NCBI RefSeq assembly: GCF_047663525.1
Contig: NC_092606.1
Span: forward strand, 3,718,501 to 3,782,500
Direction: 5' to 3'
Source: Anas platyrhynchos
Lineage: Eukaryota > Chordata > Aves > Anseriformes > Anatidae
DNA length: 64,000 nucleotides
Below the pieces are notes generated by a model. The model did not search any database. It was not told the origin of the DNA and worked only from the letters and a program-made list of their open reading frames with translations. Below, piece after piece: positions 1 through 14,373 of the stretch (positions are counted from its first letter, which is position 1; every line of letters starts with the position of its first letter). Made by a program: the position numbers and the translations under genes.

Positions 1-3000
1 AATTCAAGACACATGTAGAAGTGTATCATACATGGCCCCTATAAATTATGCCCGCAAATGACTACCACTGAGTAAGAAACAGCTATGTAAACACTAAGGT
101 AATAAGAAAAAATAATAATTTTTCTCTCTCTATGGGGAAGGAATATTTTTCCATCCATTTAGAGGAAAGGCAAGAAGTGGGGTGGTAGTTTGGGACGTCG
201 AATCGAAGTTCAGGGTCTCTCCTGGTCCCAGGTCTCATCTGTCATCCCAAGCGGGCTGGCTGCCAGAGTTACCTCAATGCTGCAGCGCGGATTTCCTATC
301 GGCCCCGTTTGCTTTCACTGCTACCGTTCGCTTGAAGGCAGTCAGCATCCAGTGCTGATGGTAATCTCGAGGTCAAACGCCTTGCAATCGCAGATCACTA
401 CGAAAGAAACTCGTTTGAAAAGCCCCATGTTTAGACAGAGTTCCCACCGAACACAAAAGCCTTTTAAATCTGCAGGGAAATGGGGATTTTTTTGTTTTGT
501 TTAATACACACAATGAGGTATTGGTGTGGTTTCTGTTTTGTTTTCAGCGGTTAATCCGAAAGGGAACCTTACACAATCAGATAAAAAACACACTAAAAAC
601 ACCCTCGCTGAGAAGACAATAGGGTATTTGTTAGGACTGCAGCGAGCCCAGGGGTGGGCAGTGAGCGCCCCAAGCACCACGACGTCCCGTTGACCTCCAC
701 CACCGCCCCGATCCCACGGCCTCTGCAGAACGCGGATGCTGGCAAAGCAAGAGATGGAGCATTTCACCAGCATCTTCACCCACACCAGAATCTAGCCAAA
801 GAGAAACCTAGAAGTTATTTCAGATTTGTTTTCATTTAAATATATATATGGCTTAGAAAAAGTGTTACACCGAGGATGTCAGCAGTATACGTATGCCCTA
901 AGCAAATGAAGTTGCGTTTAAAATATAATAAAAATTAGTGCATTCAGGTCCACGTAACATCTACAGAAATCCAAACGCAAGGAGACTCCAGCGGCATGGA
1001 AGCTCACCCCAGCTTGGACGAACAGAACTGGCATTCACTCGTGTGAAGTTCTGGTGCCCACCGAGCCGTCACTTTGCCCAAACTTACTCATTTCTTCCCT
1101 TCCAATTCGAATACCGTGTAGAAACTCAGCAGGTCCTCAGACAACATTGAGCTTAGTACAAGGATTAGTACAAATAGCACAAACAGTTACAGCCACGGCC
1201 ACCCCAGCCTCCCAGAAATGCCGGTGCTGACTCCGAGGCTGGCAGCGCTCCCGGCGTGCAACCCAAGGAGCCTTTTCACGCAAAGGTTACACAGCGGCAG
1301 AGCTAGGAAGGGACCCAGCACAGCCCCAGCTGACCTGAGCAGCGCTGGGGTCTGCGTGCAGCACTGGCACCGAGCTCTCATGGCTCAGTGGGGTTTTACA
1401 GCTCAAGAGATTCACTCTGTAACCGTGCTCTGATCCCGGTCTGCTCGAGTTAAGCAGCCCCACGGGCTCCCAAACACCGCTGCGGGAGCGGTTCCCCCTC
1501 GTGACACCACTGGCTTATCCTGGGGGCTTCCCATCGCCTCCAGGCAGTGGCTGCCCAGGACCCGCCGTGCCACGTTGCTGCGCTCCCCTCATCCTCCTAT
1601 GCCCCAAACCGAAACTCAATCCTTGCTCAGCAAGGCTACAGGTTGGAAATGGAAACCCGATGGGAGTGACGTCTAAATATGAAAATGCAACTGCGAGCCC
1701 AGCGTTAGCAATTAATCAACTGCACATGTTAAAAACCAGACTGGAATAACCCTAAACACGGCTCCAACGAAGCTAACACCAAAACAGCAGCAAAAGCTAG
1801 TATGGGAGATGAGAGAAACCCTCTCCTCACCTGGCTGCTCCCTTATGGGTAGGCTCACTGCACTCTCTTCTAGCTCTTTACAGAATTAAAAGCAAGTGAC
1901 AGGGAAACAACACGGGATGGGGATGGAGCGGAGCTGGGCCCCAGGCTGAGCTGCCCATGCACACGGACCTGAGGCCCTCCGGCAGTGCCCAGCAGTGGGG
2001 TCCACAACCCCACATCCACTGTTGGTAGGTCTGAGGTGGCCCCATCTTCATTTTAAGCCCCGAGTGACGTTTTGCAACTGCTGAAGCAATTAAAAAAAAA
2101 GAAGGTGGAGATAAATCAGGAGAAGGGTCAAAAGCCGCAGCTACATCCTGACTCAACCCACGGAAGTCACTAGATATACGGTTTCTGAGAGCAGCGGGAG
2201 TCCATCAGTCAGTGTTCAGACACGATGTGACATCTGGGAGGCCACCACCGACCCCGCTGGGCAGCCTCCCTGTCCCCGGGCTGCCATTTCCAACGCAGAC
2301 ACGGCGCGGTGCGCAAGCAGCCACAGCGACCCCGCCATCAACGAGACGCCGCTGCCAGGAACTGATGACAACGCGAATCCCACGGGGGCAGTCGAAATGT
2401 CAGATAAGACGCAGAGTATTCATTACCTCCTCCGACAGCCAGAGCCAGCTGGAGGCTGGGAAGCAGAGACTTCCCCGCACCGAGCCTGCCCGTCGCCGCT
2501 CTGCCGAGGATCAGCTTTGAACCCGGAGGTGCTGCGGGCTGAGCGGCAGAGCACAGCCCTGGCTTCTTGGAAATAAAGAGGATTCTGTGCAAAAAGAAAG
2601 AGCCGAGCACGTGTTCCTTTATAAACCGCCCAACGCTGCTGTGCACTGGCAGCAGCCCTCCTCAGATGTGGCTGGCTTTCAGCTGTTACTATATTCAGAG
2701 CTTGTAAAATGCTTTGGGAGGATAAAAAATCTCTGCAGAAATGGTTACTGAAACTGCTTCCAGGAAATCGATCCGTGGAGACAGCAAAAGAGAAAGTCTT
2801 GGATTTTTACAAAAGCTTCGACTAGACAAATCCTGCAGCTCAGGAAGCTTGGGTTCCTTGAGCTTTCTCCTCCTCCAAACTCAGAGCCAGGAAGCAGCGT
2901 GCTCGGGGCTGGACGAGCTACGGGAAACACAAGCAAGTCATCTGCTTGCGTCCCAGCAGCTTCCTCCAAGGATCTGCCATGAAGTTTTGGGCTGGTCATC

Positions 3001-3049
3001 CCCTCTCCACCCCTCAATCAGAGCTGATTAGGTGCAGCCACAGAGTCAA

Positions 3050-3430
3050 ACTCCAACATATTCATCTCATTTGGCAGCTCTGCAGTTAGACTATTAGCTC
3101 CAAGCTTTTTCCCCTCTCCCTCCTTCTTGTTCAATTATCTGGCTTCATCTTTATTCCGTTTCCAGGAACACTTAGCAACAGGCTCTTGCAATCAGCTGCC
3201 AGCAGGCGAGGATCTGAGGAGCAGATTCGGCAGTCGCTGATGACCTTTCACTACACTCATGCAAATTTTAAAGAAAAGTATGTGAACAATTTGCCTTTTA
3301 ACTATCCTCTGGTTCCATTCTCCAGGAGTTAATTCTCCTTCTGTTTTAGAGACATCACAAACACCAGATCTTAGGATTTTACACTAATGAGAACAAAACC
3401 CGCGGCTTAATTTCTGTTTATGTGGTGGAA
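3050..3430. promoter_or_regulatory. AT-rich candidate regulatory island in NXN intron 1
   Basis: This low-CpG, AT-rich stretch sits in a GC-richer intron. It carries a perfect octamer ATGCAAAT at 3,259-3,266 and a nuclear-receptor-like half site TGACCTTT just before it at 3,241-3,248. Composition and motif density resemble conserved non-coding elements, but no alignment was possible, so the call is an inference. Confidence 0.22.
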
Positions 3431-4161
3431 TTTTGTTCCGTATCTCACATGGGATCAGACCTCAGGATCAGACCTCGAACAGGCGAAAATTCATCGCAGC
3501 ACCTACCCGATCGCACCTCCGAACACCAAACCCTGGCTGCGACCCCAGGACTCCTCTCCACAGCAGGACAAGGCTCGGGTGCTTCTCTTGGCCTTTGGCT
3601 TTGACTGGTAGAAATGTGAAGCCTCCGCTCCAGGACACCCCAATGGTACATCTGGGGCACAAGGACAGCCTGCGCAGAGTGCTGCACCACAGGGCATCAC
3701 TGCATTATGTCCTTTCTCCTGGAAATTAATTCTTTCTATTCATCTGGTGCAACAATTCCTCTATTTCTGGCAACGACAAGGATCTGGAGGGATCAGGAGC
3801 ATATTGAGGAGACTGCTTGCTTCCTCCTGCTTCCTCAATAGCGTTTGGAAATAGGAAAATCATCTGCAGCCATCCCCTCTGAAAAGAGGGGGGAAAAAAG
3901 GCTGGCAGATTCCTGACACTTAAGATGATCTTAAAAAGTATAATCTACTTTTTTCCTTCTTTCAAAAGCTGAAAAGCCTGAATAAGCATGTCATTGATCT
4001 GCTTGCTGGGAACAGCATCTGGAACATCAGGCTCTGCCTGAGACTGCAGAAGCTGCACCAGAGTTCAAAGCAGCCAAGACTGCTCTTGAACCAGATGCTG
4101 CTCGCTCTCCGCGAAACGCCTGTGGATCTGTGTGAGAATGATTAAGCAAAATTGCTCCCTC

Positions 4162-4181
4162 TTTTTTTTTTTTTTTTTTTT
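4162..4181. repeat. Poly(T) tract, 20 bp
   Basis: This is an uninterrupted run of about 20 T. It may be the relic of a retroposed poly(A) tail on the minus strand or simple slippage. No recognisable retrocopy body flanks it. Confidence 0.8.
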
Positions 4182-7100
4182 CAGATTTATAACTCCAATC
4201 TGTTTTCTCTTAGGGGGCAGATGCTCGTTACCCACACAGAGCACATCAAAGGGCAGGAAGCGCAGGACAGCCGCCCCGCCACCGCACCCCGGGGCACGCG
4301 TACCGCCGGACCTGCCGACGGCCGCCCGCTGCGCTCACCCCGATCCTGCACAGAACAGTCTGACAGAGGCCCTGGGAGGAGACACAAATCCTCAGACCCG
4401 AGGGCTCATGGTCTGGCAGCTGCTGCAGTGCCACATCTTCACCTCCAAGCTCCGGCGTGGCTGCAGAGGGAGCCCAGCAGTGGGGTGAGCCGGAGAGGGA
4501 CGCCTGTCCTTGACCGAATGCTGCCAGGTGGGCTGAGTGTCCAAGCAGTGCTTCCAGAAAAATGTGAGTCTCCAGTCCCAAGAATCAGCTGAGGGGCTCC
4601 CAGGCTTCAGATGAGTCTCCTGCCCTCTCCAGTGCCACCAGGGATGCTGGAGGACAAAATGCTGTGGGTGCATCCCCACGCAACCCACCACGCAGCCCGA
4701 CAAAACGTCACCGCAGCAGCGGGGTCAGAAGTAGATTAAATGGGGTTGGGACCCCAGGCTGCCCATCATCATCAAACACTGCCCTGTAACCAACAAGGAC
4801 TATGAAATAGTGAGACACACATCAGGCTGCATTCAGGGAACAAGCTGGGGCTTACTGGTTCGCACTGGTTCTCACTGTCAGAAAGGTCTCTGCCTTGCCA
4901 AAGCTCCAATTCTGCTCCCAATTCTGATCTCCAGAGAATAAACACCACTGAGAGGTCCCTTTGAGCCCTGTTTCGCCACGTGGCTTCTCCGAGCCTCTGT
5001 CCTCTCCAAGTGACACTACAAAGGCAGGCAGCCAGGGGCTACTCCAGCAGCAGCAGTGACAGTAAAAACCAGTAATGTGTTTCTGTAGGGAAGTCTCTTG
5101 ATGCTTCATGATTCAAGCCCTGCTATTTCAGCATCCCTGAGGAGCCCCACGCATCGGGTGCAAGCCGAGTGTCTCTCCAGGATGGGAAATGCACTTCCTC
5201 TCATTAGCTGAGCCCAGACTTGCAAAGCAAAACACGAGAGACCTGCAACTTCCCCAGCCGGCACCGCCGGCGAGCCAGCACCTTCCAATAAGGCCTCTTC
5301 GGAGGCTCATTAACGAAATAACAACATTAAGAGAGCATTGCGCAAAGAAATCGGTGCCAGGAATCTCTCAATCATCTGCAAGAGGCTGATCCGAGAGGCA
5401 GGACAGGGAGGACTTGCTTGCACAAGCCGGCAGGCAGGGAACAATTTATCCAGAGCAGGGCTGAGCACCGCTGATGGACGGCTGAGAGCCAGCCCTGCCC
5501 CAGCTCCTCTGCATTTCAGCACAACAGCTCCGTAAGCGCGATGTGAAATGAATCCTGGCTGCACGTGGGTACCACAAAGCTCCATCAGCGGTTCTCCGGA
5601 CAACGCTTTTCCCCTCACCTCAAATAAGACAAAATGCTGGGGCTCTGGCACAGCCATTTCCCCGTACCCAAGGGTCTCGTGTCTTCAGCTGTGCATTTGC
5701 TCTTAGCGATCAGCTGAGCCCCTTTTAAAACCAGAAGTTGTTAAATGCCTACAAGTGCGACGATGCCATGGCACGTCCCCATACCACAGACGCACCACAT
5801 TGACCTGTCTGGTGGCTTTCACCCCACAGGTGCCAGCCTGAAAATCGCCTTTTCCAGCAGTGAACCCCCTTCCTGTGCACTGCCAACATAAAGCAGGCTG
5901 AACGGTATCTGAAGTGTCCTGAGAAACTTCTCCCTGCAGGTTCAGATCTGGGATGCAGGTGAGATTCATCCCATTTCTGTGAAACCTTGAGCAACGAAGG
6001 ACAAGTGAAGAACCTGAAATCCTCGAGCCTGACCCCAAACCCAGCATTGCTTCTTACCCAAAGCCTGCTCTGCCCCTTCTTTACCCTCAGATTGTGTGGG
6101 ATGATGCTCAGGTCTGTAACTGCTTTCTCAGACCTGAGCCAGCCTCCTCAAACAGCAGGCAGCTTTTGCAGGCTGGTCAGGACGTGACCCGAGGGGCACC
6201 AAACTTTGTGCATTTAATCCCTCACCTGACTCAAAGCCTTGCCCTACGAGGTGAGAGGTGAGCGCCTGATCAAAGGCCTCATCCCCAGAGCCTCTCATTT
6301 ATTCCAGTTCAAAGAGCTCAGAGAACTCAAGGCAATAAGTCACCGGCTCAGATATTTAAAGAGGAGCTCGGGGAAGGGCGCCTGCGAAGCAGGAAGCACA
6401 AAACTTGTTTGGGCCTGGAGCTACGGTGCTGTTAAACTGCATCCCGCTTTGGCAGGGCTCTGCAGCGACTGTGCTCAGCCCTTAAAACAAGCAAGTGAGC
6501 AGAATTTGAGTTAAATGTGCAGCCCAGGAAATGCCCAAGTGCACACGTACCTCCCAGTGAGGGCGATGCTCTGGAGGTTTTCCTCCCCCCGCAGCAGATC
6601 CGCAGCCCAGCGGCACCAAAGGATGGCCAGGAAGGGGGGGGACTGATGCAGCAACGTGCAGGCAGAGCTGGCAAGCCACGAGGAGCCAGATCAAAGAGAT
6701 GCTGAGTTGTAACTTCTTAAAAAACAGCTACCCAACAGCTGTGCAAACTCCTCTCTCCCTGGTAAATGCTGAAGAGGCACAAAAGCTCTCTAGCTGCGCT
6801 GGTGGCATGGGTTTGCCGTAGCCACTGGTTGCGTTCTTCCACCCCAAGAGGCTGTGAGCCCAGCACAAAGCCTCGGGTGTGTCTGTTTCTGCAGGACACA
6901 GCACACAGCCTGAAAAAACGAGGCCTGGATGAGAGGAATAAGGCTCACCTCACCTCAGTAAGCACCAGGATGGGCACAACGCCGCTGTCAGGGGCTGGCT
7001 GCCCGAGCAGACTCCTTCCTGCCAACATAAGGACGAGGAGTGGTGTTGAGCACCCCGAGGGCAGGCAAGCCTCCATCCTCCCGTGTCCCTCTGTCCTGGT

Positions 7101-9339
7101 GGGCTCTGGGGACGAGCCCCCCAGCCCGCTGACCATCTCCTTGCCCTGGCACTGAGACCAAGGCTGCCAGGAGGCAACGGCACCTAAGACGCGAGGGAGC
7201 TGGGATGCAGCTGGGCTCCTCTTCAACCGCTTCTGCCAGGCAGCCCAGCGCCTCATCCATCTTAATCCCTGACCACTGAGAGATGAAAACAATTTATCCT
7301 CATTCCCTGCTCTTACTGAGAAGTTACAAGAAATAAAAGTAAAACTAAAACAAAGATCAATGTTATCCTCCTTCTCAGACAATCTGCTAGTGACCTGGTC
7401 TTTCTCAGCATCCCTTTTATCTAGCAAAGTGTTTTGGCTGAAGCTTTGCAGAGAAAAGCCATGCGAGCAAGCTGGTTAAAAACCTGGTACTTTCATGTTT
7501 ATACAGCCAGCTAAGCAGCACAGCACAAAGCCTTTCATTCCAAGTCTCTACTGACAAGCCAGCATTGATAAATTAACAAAAATCACTCAAGAGCTAAGAG
7601 GTATAAGGGAGGGGAAAAAAGCAGTTCCCTACGTGTAAGGGCTCAGAAACACAAGGCTCAAGCGAACAACAAGGAAGAGCCTGTACAAAAACCATCCCGA
7701 GATTTGGGGACAATTTGTTGGGACAAAAAGCGAGGAGCAAACACCACTGAAGATGCAAACAAACCCATTGCCTCCAAGATTTCACCACATCCAGAGGTGA
7801 ATCCCACAGATGTCAAAGGTCTAGCTGCACCTCCTCTCCTAGATGCCCCCATTTCTAGGTGAAAAATAATCTGGGACAACCACAGGAGTGCTAGCGAGCG
7901 GCTGGGGACGTGAGGGGAGCTGTGCTGCCCAGCTGCGGAGGTGTAACACAAACCACAGGCACACAGCGATGAGTAAACACCGACACAGAGCACAGCAGAA
8001 ACTTCCCCAAGCCCCAGATCACGGCAGACTGGGTGTGCGGAGCCGTGCGCTGCATCCTGTTGGTTTACATACTGTAAATGCGAGAGCCAGGAAAAATCCA
8101 TCTTCTTTGTCATAACAAACCCTAAGGTAAACAGAAAGGCAAGGCCAAGCATATTATCCAATTAAACAGGCATGTGAAGGAGAACGAGCGCGCCGGCCAT
8201 CCGGCCACTCCTGAGTTTTGCTGTTTCTCAGCGAATTCAGACAAATGCACCATGGCACGAAGGGTGCGGGGCAAGTGAGGCGTGGGTAAGCCCGCTTCTC
8301 CCGAATAAAAAGCAAAGGAGCTCTGCAAGAGGCACCAGTGCTTCACAGGAGCTGCAGCATCGCTCCCACCTGCCCTGCGGCAGGCAGCGAGCAGGCTCTG
8401 GCTCCCTGGCAGACGCGTGCCCCAGGGGCTGCGTCGGGCTCGGCAGTTTGTATAAACACCCAAACCCAGGAAATTCCCAGAGCAACCCGAACGGAGCCAG
8501 CTGGTTTGCAGAACTCAGCTCCTACTGGAAAACGTTCCTCGTCTCCAGTTTGTGAAGCTGGTGGGTTTTGCGAGGTGGTGTCGGGGGCGCAGCTGCCAGC
8601 TCCCCGGTGGCACCGCTCGCCAGGACAAGAGGTCCCCCTGCACCGACCCCGCTGCAGGGACAAGCGGGCAGGCAGGGCAAGGCTCAGCCACCGCTGGCCT
8701 TCCTGCTGGGTGCCCTCCATCGGGGCTCTCTCCACAGGGCACAGCTGCGGACTGGAAGCTGATGCTCCGTGCACAAACACGTGGTGCTTCAGATTCCTGA
8801 CTTCAAGCAAGAGGAGGAGAAAAGCCTTGTGGGGTCACCTCTTGCTCCTCAATAGCCACTGGGAGCCAGCAGCTCCACGCAGTGCTCCCAGACCCCCTGG
8901 CACACTGGGTCCCAGCCCACACCTCCACCCCAGGTACACAAGATCCGAATTTACAAAGAAATGGCAGGGAAAGATTTAGAAACTTCTACCGAACGATGCT
9001 TCTAAGCATAGCACAAAATAACCTCTCCCAAGCCTGGACATGCTTACAAAAAGAGGAAAGGGACTTAAACCCAGCCCATTAGTGAAAAAAATAGGCACAC
9101 ATCCCAAACTGTGTACTGAATTCTGCTCCACCTCACGCCTCCCAGGGAGTCAGCAGGTGGCGGATCGCTGGAGGCTGAACGCTACGGCAGGTCTGCAGGC
9201 TGAAATCGCCAAAGCATCCCCCCCTTCCTCCTCTGCAGGTCTAAGGAAGGCCACGGAGAAGATTTAGCAGCACAGCGAAGGCAGCAGGTTGTTGCGGTTA
9301 CCTTTCATTCAACTCAAAAGAATACTGCAGCGCGTCCCC

Positions 9340-9490
9340 AAAGGGAGTCCATAAATAGCGAAGGATTCTGCCCTAATCCCCTATCTATTCCTATCTGGAT
9401 AATATGGCATTTTGACAAGCGCTGCCAAAACGCAAATTTATGGCAAAACTGAGATTTTGTAGAGCATGTGCTGGCCATGCAAAAACTCTG
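9340..9490. promoter_or_regulatory. AT-rich candidate conserved island
   Basis: This short AT-rich block inside NXN intron 1 is poor in CpG and has several TAAT/ATAAAT-type words and a TTTATGGCAAAAC segment. It differs in composition from its flanks. Only the composition is seen; regulatory function is an inference. Confidence 0.15.
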
Positions 9491-10614
9491 GATTCCAAGA
9501 AATAAACACAAGCCCCTTGCAGGAGACATATGGCTTTTCGGATCCGGAGGCCTCACGCAGCTACGGAACTGCGCTCAGGAATTCTGCCTCCCTCTCCCAT
9601 CCCAGATGGAAGGAGGTTTTCACCCCAATCTTCCTCCACGCTAACATCACCACCATCAATGACTGCTTCTGATACCACCACGTGCTTTTCTGCTCGCTTT
9701 TCCTTTCCTCGCTGACACTTTATAGCAGCCCCACTTTGGGCACCCTGCAAATCCAGAGCTGGGTGTTTGGCACGGGCAGGGACACCAACGGGGACAGGGC
9801 CAGGAGTGTGGCCACAGCTACAGTAAGCTGGGGGTAAACTGCAAAGGGCATCCTGGAAAGAAAAAAAAGAAAAGGAATATTGGGATCAAAAGGAAGGGGG
9901 AACTTCCTGAGAGCCTGCCTTCCCCCGGGAGCCGCATCTTAAACCAGGTACAGAAGCGGAAAGGAAAATGGTGGAGGCAGCAATTCAGCGCACGTGCACG
10001 GTCAGTGCAAACAAATACATTTTGCCCAGCCAAAAAATCAACCCTGGAAATTCACATCCATCCCCACAGGCACCAGGCAGAACTGTTTCCTGCGCCGTGC
10101 TCTCCAGGTGGAACTTTAAATCACTCACCGATGAGGACTGCACACACCTCCCCTGGGAGCCTACGCCACAGCCCAGCACACAGCACGTATCCTGCTGGCC
10201 TCGGTGGACCACAACAGCTAGGTGCAGCAGCAGGATGGGGAAAGTGCACAGCAGATTACAAAAAAAAAAAGACACACAAAGCCATTTCTGACAAAGGGGA
10301 AGTGCTGCATCCTTGCCAAATAGCTGTTTGTTGGCCACATACCCTTAGGATTCTGTCTACTCGCAGGCAAAATGTGAAGTCAAGGATATTTGTTTGAAAC
10401 CCGCAGGCGGACACTGCAATTCTATTAAAAAAAAAAAAAAATACAACTGGCATTAATTCTAAAAACTTCCCACCGCTGGGACTGGGATTCAAAACCAGCA
10501 ATGGACAGCGAGGCCAAAACACACTCGGAGCAGACGCCTGCAAAAGATTCCAAGGGAAATTAGTTATGTGGTTTTCATAACAAAAATAAAATAAAATCCA
10601 ACGCTCTAAAAAGG

Positions 10615-10640
10615 AAAAAAAAAAAAAAAAAAAAAAAAAA
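10615..10640. repeat. Poly(A) tract, 26 bp
   Basis: This is the longest homopolymer in the window, preceded by an A-rich stretch from about 10,580. A second A15 run lies at 10,427-10,441. It could be the decayed tail of a retroposon on the plus strand. I see no target-site duplication and no recognisable body before it. Confidence 0.8.
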
Positions 10641-13563
10641 GGCAGTTTCACCGCGCTGTTTGGGAATCACTCCGGACCTGCCGAGGTGGGAGGCTTCTGC
10701 AGCCCCCGCGTGTCCCCGTGCAGCTCTCAGATGGCGCAGCGAGGGGAAAAGCAAACGCAAAGCCCCGAGCGGGCAGCAGGTCCTCGCCGTCCCCATGGCT
10801 TCTGCAGGGAAGAGCCCGGCTCACGAGGCAGCAGCAGCTCTCCTGCGGCTGCAGGAAGGCCCCTCGCTGTCCGTCTGTCCCCACCAGCAGCCGGGAGCTG
10901 TCACCTCCCAGTGCTGCCCTCCCCAGACAAGCGCAGGGTGGGCGACCCGCGGGACTTCCAGACAGCCCCGACTTCCCTCGTTCTTGTGCGCTCAAGTCAG
11001 CCTTACGCCATAAGCTTCTTTTTTTTTTTTTTCTTTTTCCCCCTAAGTGATTTTTTTGTAGCTGAGTCACACTGAGTTGCTGCCAGGAATTTTTTTTTTA
11101 TAATTAGTGAATGAGAGCAAGGTTTTGCCTGAGCATGCCTGACAACATCTGCTGATGGCAGAGAGCTCGTGGAGCGCGGCTGAGCCTTTCCTCCCAGCGG
11201 CACGGCTGACGGGGCTCCTCTTGCCCGTGCGGTGTGAAACGTGTGCTGCTTCTGCTCATCCACATTCTGAGGGGATGGAGATAAACTGGAGCGAAGTCCA
11301 AAGGGTAAGGGAGAAGGGAGAGAAACGTGGGCTGCCTCTTGGCTTAGCAAGCGTCTTGCGAGAGCATCCCCGTGACAGCGTCGGCAGCTACGCGCCTCGC
11401 CATCGAGCTGCATAGCTGCAAAGCCACCGTGCGTCACATCTTCCTTAGAGACAGACGACGGTATGGAGTTCCAGAAAACCACAGAAAAAATAACTTCCTC
11501 AACCTCTGTCTTCGATGGACACGGGAGCTGTTTTGCAAGTGAGGCTCCAACCTAAAGATCAAGCAGAAGCCACGTCCGATAAGCCAAAAGCAGACATCTG
11601 GCAGCGGCAGCTTCAGCTACGCACAGGATCCTTCCTGGATGATCCCAAACCCTCAGCTTTCTACTACAGGTCAGAAAAGCAAACAAATTACCACCCTAAG
11701 GATGAAGTCTCCCTGTAGGGTATCCTACAGAGCGATCCCTGTACCCTCCACACACAACTCCTTCCTCACCTGGTCCTGCAATTTGTATCACCTCACAAAT
11801 GGCCAAGGACCAAGCCAAGCCCTACAGAGCGAGGACGTGCTGGAAATATATTTTCTCTGTAGCTTTGATCTGGTCCATCCGTGCATAGTCCTTTTCATAC
11901 GGACACATGCCACACGTGCATGAAGTCCTGACGCAGATGGCACCGAGAGCAGAAGATGCTCCTCGGGTGGGGAGTTACCCAGTCGCTCGCTGCGGTGCTG
12001 AGTCCTCTTCACTTCACGCTTCTCGTGTGCTGCTCCGAGGCAAAAATGAAGATGTTTTGCTGCTGCCAAACTGGGATACTTCTCAAAGGATGAGAGTTTT
12101 CATAAAATCCTAGAGAGCTATGTTCCTAACGCCTCCATTTTGTAGCTGAAGAGAGGAGGCATAAAGGAGCTTCGGGCATCCAGGCCCAGCTCAGCCTACA
12201 GCTCGCTCTTTAAGAAACAAACAGCGGTGAGCAGCGAGTGACATGTTTGCCGTGCCACCTCCCGTGAGACCATCTGCAGCAGGAGCACACCGAGTGGCTG
12301 CAAACCAGCCCTCGGACTGGGACCCAAGAAATCAAGGCACCAGTTGTGTGGGAAGGGCAACAAACCCCACGCCAACACGAACCCTGCGGCAGCGGCACAG
12401 CAGGATGCTCGTCTCCTTAACCATGACTTTACCCTTCCTGGTTTTCCACAGCTCTCCTCGTTCCCAGCCCCGTGCCGTACAGGGCAGAGGTCCCACATAC
12501 ACACCTGGCCACCTCCATCTCCCTCGCTGAGCTCTGCCCGTCCCGTACGAGCAGCGAGGGCAGGGGTGCCATGGAAAAACACAGCCCACGATCCCATAAT
12601 TAGAAACTGCTTCGTAACGCGTACAGGGGGCTGAATTAAGGTTGCAGAGGAATACTGTAAATTGGATGCACATTTCTTGTTCCATTTTACTGCCTCTTTT
12701 TTTTTTTTTTTTTGCTCTCCCCCTTATTTGGCTTTGGCTGCACTTCAGATTAAGCTCCTAATAAGGGCTGGAGTTGGACGAGGTTTTTCAGCCCATCAGA
12801 TTGCAGCCTTCCAAGCCATTGAAATGAGATTCAAGCTGAACTTGAATTTTCAATAGTTTGGCCTAAAGGCAAGGGTGTTAACAACAGACCTGCCAACACC
12901 TTCTCTATGAGAAATGTCTGAAAACATGTCTGCACATCAAATACTGCTCGGGCTCTGGTAGACAAAAGCCACAAAGCTAACAGCTCAAACCCACTGCTGA
13001 CTTGCTCAGCCAGTTCTCCTGTCAGTACAGCCCATACGTTTGCTCTGAAGCAGAGGACCTCTGTATTCTCTCTAGGAAAACTCTTCCCCACCGCCAACAG
13101 CACCAAGTCCTGCCGTAGTTTCATTATGACAAGGTAAGGTGGAATGAGGAGAGGTGGAGATATCCCAGTGGACGTGCAGGAGCATATGGATCCACACCAG
13201 TTCACCCAGTGGAGGATCCTTCAATCGCTCACGTTGCTGAGATCGAAGCTATCCCACCGAAATCCAACTGGAACAGGCATCAGAAAACAGCACGTCCTGC
13301 AGCCAACTGCTCCTACAAGCAGCAAAAAGCTAAGCAGAAGCTTTCTTTTCCTTGTTAAACACGCTTCTCTTTTTTAATCTACACTCTAGGATGAGATGAA
13401 AAGGTCAGCCTGAATCCTAGAACCGAGGTAAATGTGACAGGACTGGAGCACATCCCTAGCGTCAGATGAAGTGTGCGCCTTCAGATCTTGGCTTCCGTGG
13501 AGGAGGGCTTCCAGCGAGACCTCTGCCGGTACCCTGAGCAGGTTTTGTTTCATGTTTTTTAAA

Positions 13564-14373
13564 TTACTGAAGTGTGTTTTCTTGAGGACACCAAGGCTTT
13601 GACTTCCCCATTACCAAGAGCTTTTCAAATTCACATCTCTGGTGCCGTGGGTCTGAAGAGCAGCCCCGGCCGCCTGCCCTCCCCAGCTCTGGAGGCAGCA
13701 GGGAAGTGCAGGGAAAGCAAAGCGCTCCTCTTGCTTTGATGACGAATGATAAAGAAAAGGAGCGATGGTTTCTTGAACTGCATCCAAGGGAAAGTAACCC
13801 TGCTAGAGTGCCTGGCAGGGCATCAGCTGCAATGGAAATTTCAGCTTTCAAAGAACAGAAATCAGACTCCAAAAAGGGGGCGGGGAGACCCTGCAGGAGC
13901 TGAGGTGCCACTAATTCCACAGATTGTTTTACAGACCCCTGCTTCTCTCCCATGAAATTATATCCTCGGCAGGAAAACCATCTGGCTCCGAGCTCTTTTG
14001 GTAAGTGGAGCATAAACAGCATGGAAAAGAGCTCGTACCTGAGTGAAAACCAGGCTGGGATGGGATGCGCCAGGCTGGTCCTGCACAGGCAGCAGACCAG
14101 AGGGAGGGCACCCAGACCACCAGGGCTTTGTGTCTTTCTTCTGATGGATGAGGCAGGGGCTTTGCACCCCCCGAACAGGCAGAGCTTGTCCATCACAATG
14201 GAGGAGCGCTGGCTGGGATGGCACGGCACAGCGCGAAGAAGAGCGCGGCAACTCCTGCAAAAAGGCCTGGACTTGATTAAAGTTATTTTGTTAGTAACAT
14301 TCGGTTCAGCAAGGTGAAAAAACCTGCTGTGCTCTTCAATAGCTCTTAACAGGGAAGGCTGGAGCGTGATCAT
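13564..14373 (-). other. Unsupported 269-codon open frame in NXN intron 1
   Basis: This open frame is unusually long for its moderate GC content. The translation is rich in Ser, Leu, Cys and Arg, shows no domain I recognise, has no repeats or clear signal peptide, and has no Kozak-quality start that stands out. It lies in the sense orientation of the NXN intron. I list it because of its length; the likeliest reading is chance. Confidence 0.08.

Noticed and set aside
3443-3480. Short tandem GGATCAGACCTC words
   Set aside because: Two copies of a 14-bp unit are unremarkable in intron DNA.
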